A DNA stretch of 11,464 nt from assembly GCA_016873375.1 (NCBI GenBank), contig VGXJ01000032.1, forward strand, positions 1-11,464. Direction: 5' to 3'. The DNA is from Phycisphaerae bacterium (GTDB taxonomy: Bacteria > Planctomycetota > Phycisphaerae > Phycisphaerales > SM1A02). Under the pieces are notes generated by a model. The model was not told where the DNA came from, made no database searches, and saw nothing but the letters and a program-made list of their open reading frames with translations. Of the stretch, positions 6,241-11,464 are shown piece by piece; position 1 is the first letter of the stretch; every line of letters starts with the position of its first letter. Position numbers and translations under genes: made by a program.

Positions 6241-7323
6241 TCAGTTGGCAGGGCCCCACGCCGCGACCATCAGTGCAAGGTCTATGCCATCGATCATCCG
6301 ATCGCCGTTGATGTCGGCTGCGCCGTCACCGGGGCCCCAAGCCCCGAGCAGCACGCCGAGGTCAAAGCCATCGACCATGCCGCTGCAATCGACATCGGAC
6401 GGTTCCATGCACGGGGTGGCAAGTGCGCGGTGGTAGAAGTCCCAACCCGCCTCACCCAGGCCCTGCAAGGTGAGTGCAAGATTGTGTGCCACACCCGGTA
6501 TCACGATGTGCTCGTGAGGCACGGAAAGAGCATTGAGAAGCACATGGAAATCGACGACAGGTGGAAGCATGGCATCGAGTGCGCCCGTCCCGAGCCGGAT
6601 CTGGGTGCGTTGCGTGATGTGCACCTGTGCGCGTCGCTGCGCGATCGTCCAAGGATGCTGCTCGAGGTAGTAGTCAGGGTCGCTGCCCCAGACGCCCTCG
6701 AAGATGGCCGCACGGTTGCGAGGCGGCACATCGGTGCCCAGCGGCGCAGTCATGAAGTCAAGTTGCATCGGCCCCGCCCCGAGCATCGAGATGCCCGCGA
6801 ATAAATCAGGTCGGCGCAGCCCCAGCCGCCCGGTACCCGAGCCACCCATGCTGAAGCCCTCAAGAATGCGGCCACGGCGTTCCGCGATCGTGCGGAAGGT
6901 GGCATCGACATGCGGGATCAGGTCATCGATGACAACCGTCTCCATCAGGTAGTCGCCATCCTTCGTGTCGCACCACATGCTCGCACCCATCCCATTGGGG
7001 AAGATGATGATCATGGGCGGGATCTTGCCCTGCGCCATGGCCGTGCTGAACCACGAGCTGACCGTGGGAATCCCTGCGATAGGGCTGCTGGAACCATGCA
7101 ACCAGTAGAGGACGGGGAATCGCGCTGTGGGTGCCGAGGTGTACTGCGGCGGCAGCCACGCGTGGAAACTCACCGTGGCGTCGGCGTTTGGGCTCTGGAA
7201 GGTGCGGTACTGCACTCCTGGTGCGGTCGACACGGCGGTTGTCCACGGTCCGTGCTGGGCGTGCGCGGCACTGGCGAGGCCGAGTGCGATGGTCGCCACG
7301 GTCGATGTGCTGAGGGTGGTCAT
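6241..7323 (-). CDS. Secreted esterase (feruloyl-esterase/esterase D-like alpha/beta hydrolase) with C-terminal dockerin-like repeats
   Basis: From the ATG at 7321-7323 the protein has 360 residues. It opens with a clear signal peptide, MTTLSTSTVATIALGLASAAHA, probably cut before QHG. Residues ~25-300 are an alpha/beta hydrolase of the putative-esterase family: FPVLYWLHGSSS provides the oxyanion-hole region, GFSMGGSG holds the nucleophile Ser158, and GVAHN contains the likely catalytic His280. The acidic residue cannot be fixed by eye. Relatives include feruloyl and acetyl-xylan esterases and S-formylglutathione hydrolases; export favours polysaccharide side-chain hydrolysis. Residues ~306-360 hold two dockerin-like calcium loops, DVDCSGMVDGFDLGVLLGAWG and DINGDRMIDGIDLALMVAAWG, a form I associate with Phycisphaerae secreted proteins. 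The frame extends upstream to a TTG at 7381-7383, but that start would add 20 residues before the signal peptide. A ROK sugar kinase lies 66 bases upstream on the same strand. Confidence 0.9.
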   Translation of the reverse strand: MTTLSTSTVATIALGLASAAHAQHGPWTTAVSTAPGVQYRTFQSPNADATVSFHAWLPPQYTSAPTARFPVLYWLHGSSSPIAGIPTVSSWFSTAMAQGKIPPMIIIFPNGMGASMWCDTKDGDYLMETVVIDDLIPHVDATFRTIAERRGRILEGFSMGGSGTGRLGLRRPDLFAGISMLGAGPMQLDFMTAPLGTDVPPRNRAAIFEGVWGSDPDYYLEQHPWTIAQRRAQVHITQRTQIRLGTGALDAMLPPVVDFHVLLNALSVPHEHIVIPGVAHNLALTLQGLGEAGWDFYHRALATPCMEPSDVDCSGMVDGFDLGVLLGAWGPGDGAADINGDRMIDGIDLALMVAAWGPAN

Positions 7324-7389
7324 GGTCAGCGTCTCTCGGAGTGATCGTACCGATGATTGTTGCCCAGATTCGCCATTGGACAACCGCCT

Positions 7390-8319
7390 TCAGGAATTCT
7401 GCGCCATCGCCATCGCGCCGCACAGCCCTGCATCGTCACCGAGCACGGGCGGCACCACGAACGACCGAAGTCCCTCGTCCCTGAGCGCGGGCGAGTCGAC
7501 GTAGCCCGCGAGCGTGCGCTTGAGGTGCGAGCGGCATCGCTCGAAGAAGGCATCCTGCCCCAGCTGGCCGGCCTTGCGCACGCTGCCGCCGATGATGATG
7601 CGCCGTGGCGACAGCACCAGCGTGAGCGTGGCGAGGGCGTGACCCATGGATTCAGTCACTGCGTCCCAAACGGGATCATCGGCTGCCAACTCTTCTGCGG
7701 GGCGCCCTGCACGCGCAGCAATGGCGGGGCCCGCGCACAGACCTTCCCAGCATCGACCATGGATCGCGCATGCACCTGCGAAGTCATCACCGGCGGCGCG
7801 CGGCATCGGAATGTGGCCCATTTCAGGATGCACGAGCCCATGCACGGGCTTGCCGCGCACGATTGCGCCGCCACCGATGCCCGTCCCCACCGTGATGTAG
7901 ACGAAGTCATCGAGGCCTTGCCCTGCGCCCCAGCGACCTTCCCCGAGCGCTGCACCGTTCACATCGGTGTCGAGCGCGATCGGCAGGCCTGGAAACGCGC
8001 GGCGGAAGGGCGCAAGCAGATCCGTGCGCGCCCAACCGCGCTTTGGTGTCGTCGTGATGAAGCCGTGCGTCGACGACCTGGGATCCAGATCAAGCGGGCC
8101 GAACGACGCGATGCCGATCGCCGTGATCTGGCCTACGCGATTCGAAGCGGCGCGCATCCATGACGTGACCTGCGCGAGCACCTGCGCCGGGTCATCCCCC
8201 GTGGCGAATCGCTCGCGTCCGAGGATGCCCGCACCAGGCCCTGAGCCGATCGCCGCGATGATCTTCGTGCCACCCAGCTCAACGGCGCCAACGATGGGTG
8301 CTGAACGGTGATCTGGCAC
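7390..8319 (-). CDS. ROK family sugar kinase, fructokinase-like
   Basis: 309 residues from the GTG at 8317-8319, the usual ROK length. The N-terminal phosphate loop is GAVELGGTKI, with Glu in place of the usual Asp, as in bacterial fructokinases. The catalytic aspartate sits in LDTDVNGAALGE. The second nucleotide loop is TVGTGIGGGAI, followed by the ROK zinc region: HPEMGHI, then CAIHGRC (CxxHxxC) and WEGLCAGPAI, which is the fructokinase-type signature. RRIIIGGSV lies in the C-terminal ATP-binding half. The expected reaction is ATP-dependent phosphorylation of a hexose in the cytoplasm, most likely fructose, though glucose, mannose or N-acetylhexosamines are possible. The frame is open to a TTG at 8404-8406, but that adds unconserved residues and overlaps the divergent promoter; the GTG also has TACACT six bases upstream and no Shine-Dalgarno site. 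It may be co-transcribed with the esterase 66 bases downstream. Confidence 0.93.
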   Translation of the reverse strand: MPDHRSAPIVGAVELGGTKIIAAIGSGPGAGILGRERFATGDDPAQVLAQVTSWMRAASNRVGQITAIGIASFGPLDLDPRSSTHGFITTTPKRGWARTDLLAPFRRAFPGLPIALDTDVNGAALGEGRWGAGQGLDDFVYITVGTGIGGGAIVRGKPVHGLVHPEMGHIPMPRAAGDDFAGACAIHGRCWEGLCAGPAIAARAGRPAEELAADDPVWDAVTESMGHALATLTLVLSPRRIIIGGSVRKAGQLGQDAFFERCRSHLKRTLAGYVDSPALRDEGLRSFVVPPVLGDDAGLCGAMAMAQNS

Positions 8320-8325
8320 GGCGGC

Positions 8326-8333
8326 AGTGTAGA
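8326..8333 (-). promoter_or_regulatory. Candidate -10 element (TCTACACT) for a leaderless ROK transcript
   Basis: On the minus strand TCTACACT ends six bases before the GTG start. A TAnnnT hexamer at this distance would place transcription initiation on or next to the start codon. No good -35 hexamer is seen at 16-18 bases. The identical octamer occurs at the same distance before the solute-binding-protein gene (10648-10655). Confidence 0.4.
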
Positions 8334-8401
8334 ACCCCTCTGCGCTCCGGCATGGGCATGTGGCGTCGATCCATTGGAAGACAGACCCGGGATCGAGGCG
8401 G

Positions 8402-8407
8402 TACAAC
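8402..8407 (+). promoter_or_regulatory. Weak candidate -10 element for the CDF gene
   Basis: TACAAC ends seven bases before the CDF ATG (8415), which has no Shine-Dalgarno site. It departs from TAnnnT at the last base and has no -35 partner at normal spacing, so the call is tentative. It rests mainly on similarity in placement to the two TACACT sites. Confidence 0.2.
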
Positions 8408-8414
8408 GCACCTC

Positions 8415-9350
8415 ATGGGACGGCACGACATCGGCCCGGCGAGCACCCGCCGCCACGAGCGCACGCTCGCGGCGTGGGCCTTTGCGCTCGCGATCATCAT
8501 CCTTGGCGTGAAGGCCACCGCGTGGTGGTTCACGCGATCGACCGCTCTCTGGTCGGACGCCGTGGAGAGCATCGTGAATGTGATCGCGGGTGGCATGGCC
8601 CTGGCCAGCCTGGCGTGGGCGGCGCGGCCAGCCGACAAGACGCACCCCTACGGACATGGACGCATCGAGTTCGTGACCGCCGCCTTTGAAGGGGGCATGG
8701 TGCTGCTCGCCGCAGCGGCCATTGGGATACGAGGTGTCGAAGGGCTGTTCGTGCCGACGCTCGAGACCGGCATGATCGGCCGTGGCCTCTGGCTCGCAGG
8801 GGGGACTGCCGTAGCCAATGCGCTCATGGGTGCGTGGCTGATGCGGCGCGGTGCCCGGCATGGGTCGATCGTGCTGCGCGCGGGTGGCGTGCACCTGCTC
8901 ACGGATGCCGGATCGACGCTCATCGGCATCGCTGCACTCGTGTTGGTCAAGCTTACGGGGCAGCCCATGTGGGACTCGATCGGTGCCATCGCGCTGGGGA
9001 TCGGCGCGCTGATCGCGGGCATCCGGCTGGTGCGCGAGGCGCTCGGCTTGCTGCTTGATGAGAGCGATGCAGCCGAGGCTCGCCTGATCCAGGAGGTGCT
9101 CACGCGGCGCACGCAAGCGCAGTCGGGTGCCGACCGGCTGTGTTCGTTCCACAAGATCCGTCACCGTCATGTGGGACGCGAGCACTGGATCGATTTCCAT
9201 GTGCAACTGCCCGCGTCGCTCGACATCTCTACGGCGCACGCGATCGCCAAGCACGCCGAGGATGAGCTGGAATCGCTCCTGCCTGGCACGGCCACGGCCC
9301 ATGTCGAGCCGTGCGTGGATCCAGCCTGCGCTCGCTGCGCGAGGGGGTGA
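8415..9350 (+). CDS. Cation diffusion facilitator family transporter
   Basis: 311 residues with six predicted membrane helices: roughly residues 17-39, 45-70, 81-107, 117-137, 150-178 and 186-207. The loop HPYGHGRIEF after helix 2 is a CDF hallmark. Helix 5 carries the metal pair H160/D164 in HLLTDAGST. Helix 2 carries SDAVESIVN, with D48 and E51, rather than the common DxxxD pair. A cytoplasmic C-terminal ferredoxin-like domain follows (FHKIRHRHVG, IDFHVQLP, HAIAKHAEDELESLLPG), then a short cysteine tail C300-x4-C305-x2-C308. CDF proteins export Zn2+, Mn2+, Fe2+, Co2+ or Cd2+ by proton antiport; the altered helix-2 site makes the specificity uncertain. The ATG at 8415 is chosen because it is followed at once by a sensible hydrophilic N-terminus and first helix. 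The gene is divergent from the ROK kinase and ends one base before the stop of the convergent binding-protein gene. Confidence 0.94.
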   Translation: MGRHDIGPASTRRHERTLAAWAFALAIIILGVKATAWWFTRSTALWSDAVESIVNVIAGGMALASLAWAARPADKTHPYGHGRIEFVTAAFEGGMVLLAAAAIGIRGVEGLFVPTLETGMIGRGLWLAGGTAVANALMGAWLMRRGARHGSIVLRAGGVHLLTDAGSTLIGIAALVLVKLTGQPMWDSIGAIALGIGALIAGIRLVREALGLLLDESDAAEARLIQEVLTRRTQAQSGADRLCSFHKIRHRHVGREHWIDFHVQLPASLDISTAHAIAKHAEDELESLLPGTATAHVEPCVDPACARCARG

Positions 9351-9351
9351 C

Positions 9352-10641
9352 TCAATGCGCCTTGCGGCGATCGGGGCGGATCGCAGCACCCAAGGTGCGC
9401 TGGCCCTTCTTGAGCTCCACGATCCACACATCCTTCTCGGGGATCGGGCCGTCGGCGTAGGAGATCGTGCCGCTCACGCCGGGATAGCCGCGAATCGAAG
9501 CGAGTTCAGCCGTCATCGTGGCGGCACAGCCCGGCGGGCGAGGACCCGATGTCGAGCCGCCCGTGTACACCTTGGGCGCGCGCGCGTGCGCGAACTTCAC
9601 GAGCATTGCTGCGTCGTAGCCGAGCGCTGAAAACCCGGTGGGGGCCTCGCCAAAGGCTGCCGTGTAGTCCTGCGCGAAGCGGTGCGCCGCCTCGCTGGCG
9701 CCTTCGCCAAACCAGGCATGGGCACAGAACGCCACGCCATCGGTCGCACCATCAAGCAGCGTGTCGAGCCCGGTGAAGTCGAGTCCATCGCCACCCATGC
9801 AGCGCACGCCGGGGAGCGCCGAGCGCACGATCGGCAGCACCGTCGGGACCAGATCCGGTTCGAGCGCCAGGAACACCGCATCGACGCCCTTGTCGGCCGC
9901 AGCCTCAAGCTGTTGCTTGAGCTGCGTGGATCGGGCGCTGACCGCTAGCCTGACGGTGCCGCCAAGGGCCGGCACGGCCTTCTCCACGAAGTCGCCGATC
10001 GTGCGTGTGTAGTCGTAGTTCGGGTCGATCACCACGATCACGCGCTTGCCCCAGCGCTCGACCATGTACTGCGCTGCCGCCACGGCCTGCGCATCGTCGG
10101 TGAAGCAGGCTAGGAAGGTGCTCTCGGGCCAATGCCCCAGTTCAGGCAGTTTCGGATCGGTCGCGCCCACGATCACGAACGGCGCCGCGCACGCCGGATC
10201 CTTGGCATTGGCAGAGAGAAACGCGCGCATGCCGGCAGCTGCGATGTCCGAGTCGGTGAACCCAAGCGCGATCGACGCTCCCTCGCGGCGCAGCCGCTCA
10301 CCCACGACCGCTGCGGTGGAGGTGCTCGAGCGCGAGTCGGCGCGATCGACTGCCGCTGACTTCCATCGCCTGAAGACGCGGGCGAACCCACCGTTGCTCG
10401 AGGTCGACCAGTCCTTGCTCATGCTGAGGCTTGCGGGATCGTCCGGCGCCCACGCGATGTCCTGCTCCAGCGCCCACGCCGGCGGGAATGACTGCAGCGC
10501 GAGTTGCGCGCCCTTCCACGCGGGCGTGCCGAGCGCGGCTTGCGAACCAGTCTCGTCAAAGATCACCGCGATCCGGTTCGATCGTTCGCACCCGGCAGCA
10601 AGGGCGAGCGCGAAAGCAACGATGCCAAAGCGTTGGATCAT
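9352..10641 (-). CDS. ABC-transporter solute-binding lipoprotein, Leu/Ile/Val-binding (type 1 periplasmic fold) family
   Basis: 429 residues from the ATG at 10639-10641. The N-terminus is a lipoprotein signal peptide: MIQRF, a hydrophobic run, and lipobox LAAGC with the lipidated Cys at position 18. The mature protein has the type 1 periplasmic-binding-protein layout of the LivJ/amide-binding group: IAVIFDETGSQAALGTPAWKGAQLAL at the first strand and helix, a hinge strand VIVVIDPNYDYTRTIGDFVEKAVPALGG, GVDAVFLALEPDLVPTVLPIV, GYDAAMLV, and a final GVSGTISYADGP. Such proteins capture amino acids, amides or similar solutes for an ABC importer, or act as receptors. No permease or ATPase gene is visible nearby. 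The frame stays open far upstream into the formylglycine-enzyme gene, but that part is an arginine-rich shadow. The start has TACACT six bases upstream and no Shine-Dalgarno site. Confidence 0.9.
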   Translation of the reverse strand: MIQRFGIVAFALALAAGCERSNRIAVIFDETGSQAALGTPAWKGAQLALQSFPPAWALEQDIAWAPDDPASLSMSKDWSTSSNGGFARVFRRWKSAAVDRADSRSSTSTAAVVGERLRREGASIALGFTDSDIAAAGMRAFLSANAKDPACAAPFVIVGATDPKLPELGHWPESTFLACFTDDAQAVAAAQYMVERWGKRVIVVIDPNYDYTRTIGDFVEKAVPALGGTVRLAVSARSTQLKQQLEAAADKGVDAVFLALEPDLVPTVLPIVRSALPGVRCMGGDGLDFTGLDTLLDGATDGVAFCAHAWFGEGASEAAHRFAQDYTAAFGEAPTGFSALGYDAAMLVKFAHARAPKVYTGGSTSGPRPPGCAATMTAELASIRGYPGVSGTISYADGPIPEKDVWIVELKKGQRTLGAAIRPDRRKAH

Positions 10642-10647
10642 GAGGCG

Positions 10648-10655
10648 AGTGTAGA
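10648..10655 (-). promoter_or_regulatory. Candidate -10 element (TCTACACT) for a leaderless binding-protein transcript
   Basis: TCTACACT on the minus strand ends six bases before the ATG of the binding-protein gene. This matches, base for base and in spacing, the site before the ROK gene. It would give this gene its own promoter in the 68-base gap after the formylglycine-enzyme gene. No clear -35 is visible in the GC-rich flank. Confidence 0.4.
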
Positions 10656-10709
10656 TCGCGCGCCGGCCGGCAGGCGAGGGATCATGCCGCGCCGGGAGTG
10701 TGGTTGACC

Positions 10710-11464
10710 TCACCGCGCGGGGGCATCCCGCACGCAGCGGAACCCAAGGTGCTGCAGCGACGAGTCGGCGGTGCAGGCCATCCGCGCGCTCGGCCTGTAG
10801 CTCGAGCAGTACGACGGATTGCACAGGAACGATCCGCCGCGGTGCACGCGACTTTCGCTTGAGTAGGGATTGCGTGGGTCGCGCGTGGTGCCCGGGCCGC
10901 TCGGGCAGGTGATCACCCCGCCGCCGCCCGAAGCGCGCACGCGCTCGGCGTACTCGCTCGGCGCGTACTGATCGCTGCACCACTCCCACACGTTGCCGGC
11001 CATGTCGACCAGGCCGAATCCGTTGGGCGCGTACGAGCCCACGGGTGCGGTCGTGACGAAGCCATCCTCGCGCGTGTTGCGGTAGGGGAACTCGCCTTGC
11101 CAGACGTTGCACCGCGTGGCATCGAGCGGCTCGTGCCCCCAGACGAATGGCGCACCATCGAGGCCGCCGCGTGCGGCGTACTCCCACTCGGCCTCCGTCG
11201 GCAGTCGCTTGCCGGCCCACGCTGCATAGGCCTGCGCATCCTCGAACGCCACCTGCACCACGGGATGATTTCCCTTGCCATCGATCGATGAGCCGGGGCC
11301 TTCAGGATGTCGCCATTCGGCGCCGCTCACCCATCGCCACCACTGGCTCGCATCATCGGTCGGCACCGCTTCGGTCGTGGGGGTGAAGACGAGCGACCCC
11401 GGCTGCAGCATCTCGTCCGGCGGCTTGGGGGTTCCGGGCGGAACCTGCTGTTTCAAGAGCTCCC
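10710..11464 (-). CDS. Formylglycine-generating enzyme (SUMF1 type), N-terminus beyond window
   Basis: The visible part is about 250 residues and the frame is open to the right edge, so the start is missing. It closely follows the human SUMF1 pattern: WRHPEGPGSS, HPVVQVAFEDAQAYAAWAGKRLPTEAEWEYAARGGLDG, NVWQGEFPYRNTREDGF, PNGFGLVDMAGNVWEW, and RGGSFLCNPSYCSSYR followed by DSSLQHLGFRC. The two cysteines that bind copper and oxidise the substrate in SUMF1 (Cys336/Cys341) are both present, five residues apart (codons complementary to 10821-10823 and 10806-10808). The calcium-site residues in CNVWQGEF, EDGF and PNGFGL also look intact. Genuine enzymes turn a sulfatase active-site Cys into formylglycine; many bacterial relatives lack these cysteines, so this copy is likely active. 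The substrate sulfatase is not in the window. The missing N-terminus could carry a signal peptide or another domain. Confidence 0.94.
   Translation of the reverse strand, partial: ELLKQQVPPGTPKPPDEMLQPGSLVFTPTTEAVPTDDASQWWRWVSGAEWRHPEGPGSSIDGKGNHPVVQVAFEDAQAYAAWAGKRLPTEAEWEYAARGGLDGAPFVWGHEPLDATRCNVWQGEFPYRNTREDGFVTTAPVGSYAPNGFGLVDMAGNVWEWCSDQYAPSEYAERVRASGGGGVITCPSGPGTTRDPRNPYSSESRVHRGGSFLCNPSYCSSYRPSARMACTADSSLQHLGFRCVRDAPAR

Noticed and set aside
8320..8406. N-terminal extension of the ROK kinase to a TTG at 8404-8406
   Set aside because: The extra 29 residues precede the phosphate loop without similarity to ROK proteins and overlap the divergent promoter region. The GTG at 8319 gives the standard length.
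8133..9431. A 432-codon minus-strand open frame across the CDF gene
   Set aside because: It is also in codon register with the CDF gene and is explained by the same codon bias. The protein is arginine-rich with no recognisable domain.
10642..11220. Upstream extension of the binding-protein frame into the formylglycine-enzyme gene
   Set aside because: The extension is a low-complexity arginine-rich shadow of the formylglycine gene. The lipoprotein signal peptide clearly begins at the ATG at 10641.
1..11464. Mobile elements, CRISPR arrays, tRNA or rRNA genes, phage genes
   Set aside because: No transposase or integrase motifs, no regularly spaced repeats and no tRNA-like T-loop/CCA patterns were noticed on either strand.

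Overview
The window is GC-rich and densely coded. It looks like accessory or general chromosome from a planctomycete, probably of the Phycisphaerae type. The best clues are a secreted esterase that ends in paired dockerin-like calcium repeats with the '(V)DGxDLxxLLxAWG' signature, and a very large secreted protein that joins a thioredoxin-like fold, a cytochrome c and a PHM-type copper monooxygenase. The assignment comes from remembered family features, not from a search.

Layout. (1) Bases 2-1147 (+): the 3' part of a fused GNAT acetyltransferase / AAA+ ATPase whose start lies upstream of the window. (2) 1148-1458: about 310 bases without a recognisable gene but with several small hairpins. 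(3) 1459-1848 (-): a small SnoaL/NTF2-fold protein of the SgcJ/CaMKII-association type. (4) 2148-3910 (+): a two-gene unit, a DUF2256 zinc-ribbon-like protein followed after two bases by a divergent photolyase/cryptochrome. (5) 4005-6194 (+): the multidomain redox and copper protein. It meets the esterase-dockerin gene (6241-7323, -) head to head over a 6-bp-stem hairpin. (6) 7390-8319 (-): a ROK-family, fructokinase-like sugar kinase just upstream of the esterase. It is divergent from (7) a cation diffusion facilitator (8415-9350, +). (8) 9352-10641 (-): a lipoprotein solute-binding protein of the Leu/Ile/Val-binding type, whose stop is one base from the CDF stop. (9) 10710-11464 (-): a formylglycine-generating enzyme that keeps both catalytic cysteines and runs off the right edge.

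How the genes may fit together. There is no single obvious pathway. Plausible small units are DUF2256 plus photolyase (light-dependent repair or signalling), ROK kinase plus esterase (carbohydrate use), and formylglycine enzyme plus binding protein (same strand, 68-base gap). I see no rRNA, tRNA, CRISPR array, transposase or integrase.

The most interesting signals are four. First, the redoxin/cytochrome c/copper monooxygenase fusion retains all six copper ligands expected for the PHM/DBM family. Second, the photolyase has lost two of the three classical tryptophan-triad positions. Third, the identical octamer TCTACACT sits six bases before two start codons that lack a Shine-Dalgarno site, which suggests leaderless transcripts. 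Fourth, there is a GNAT-AAA fusion at the left edge.
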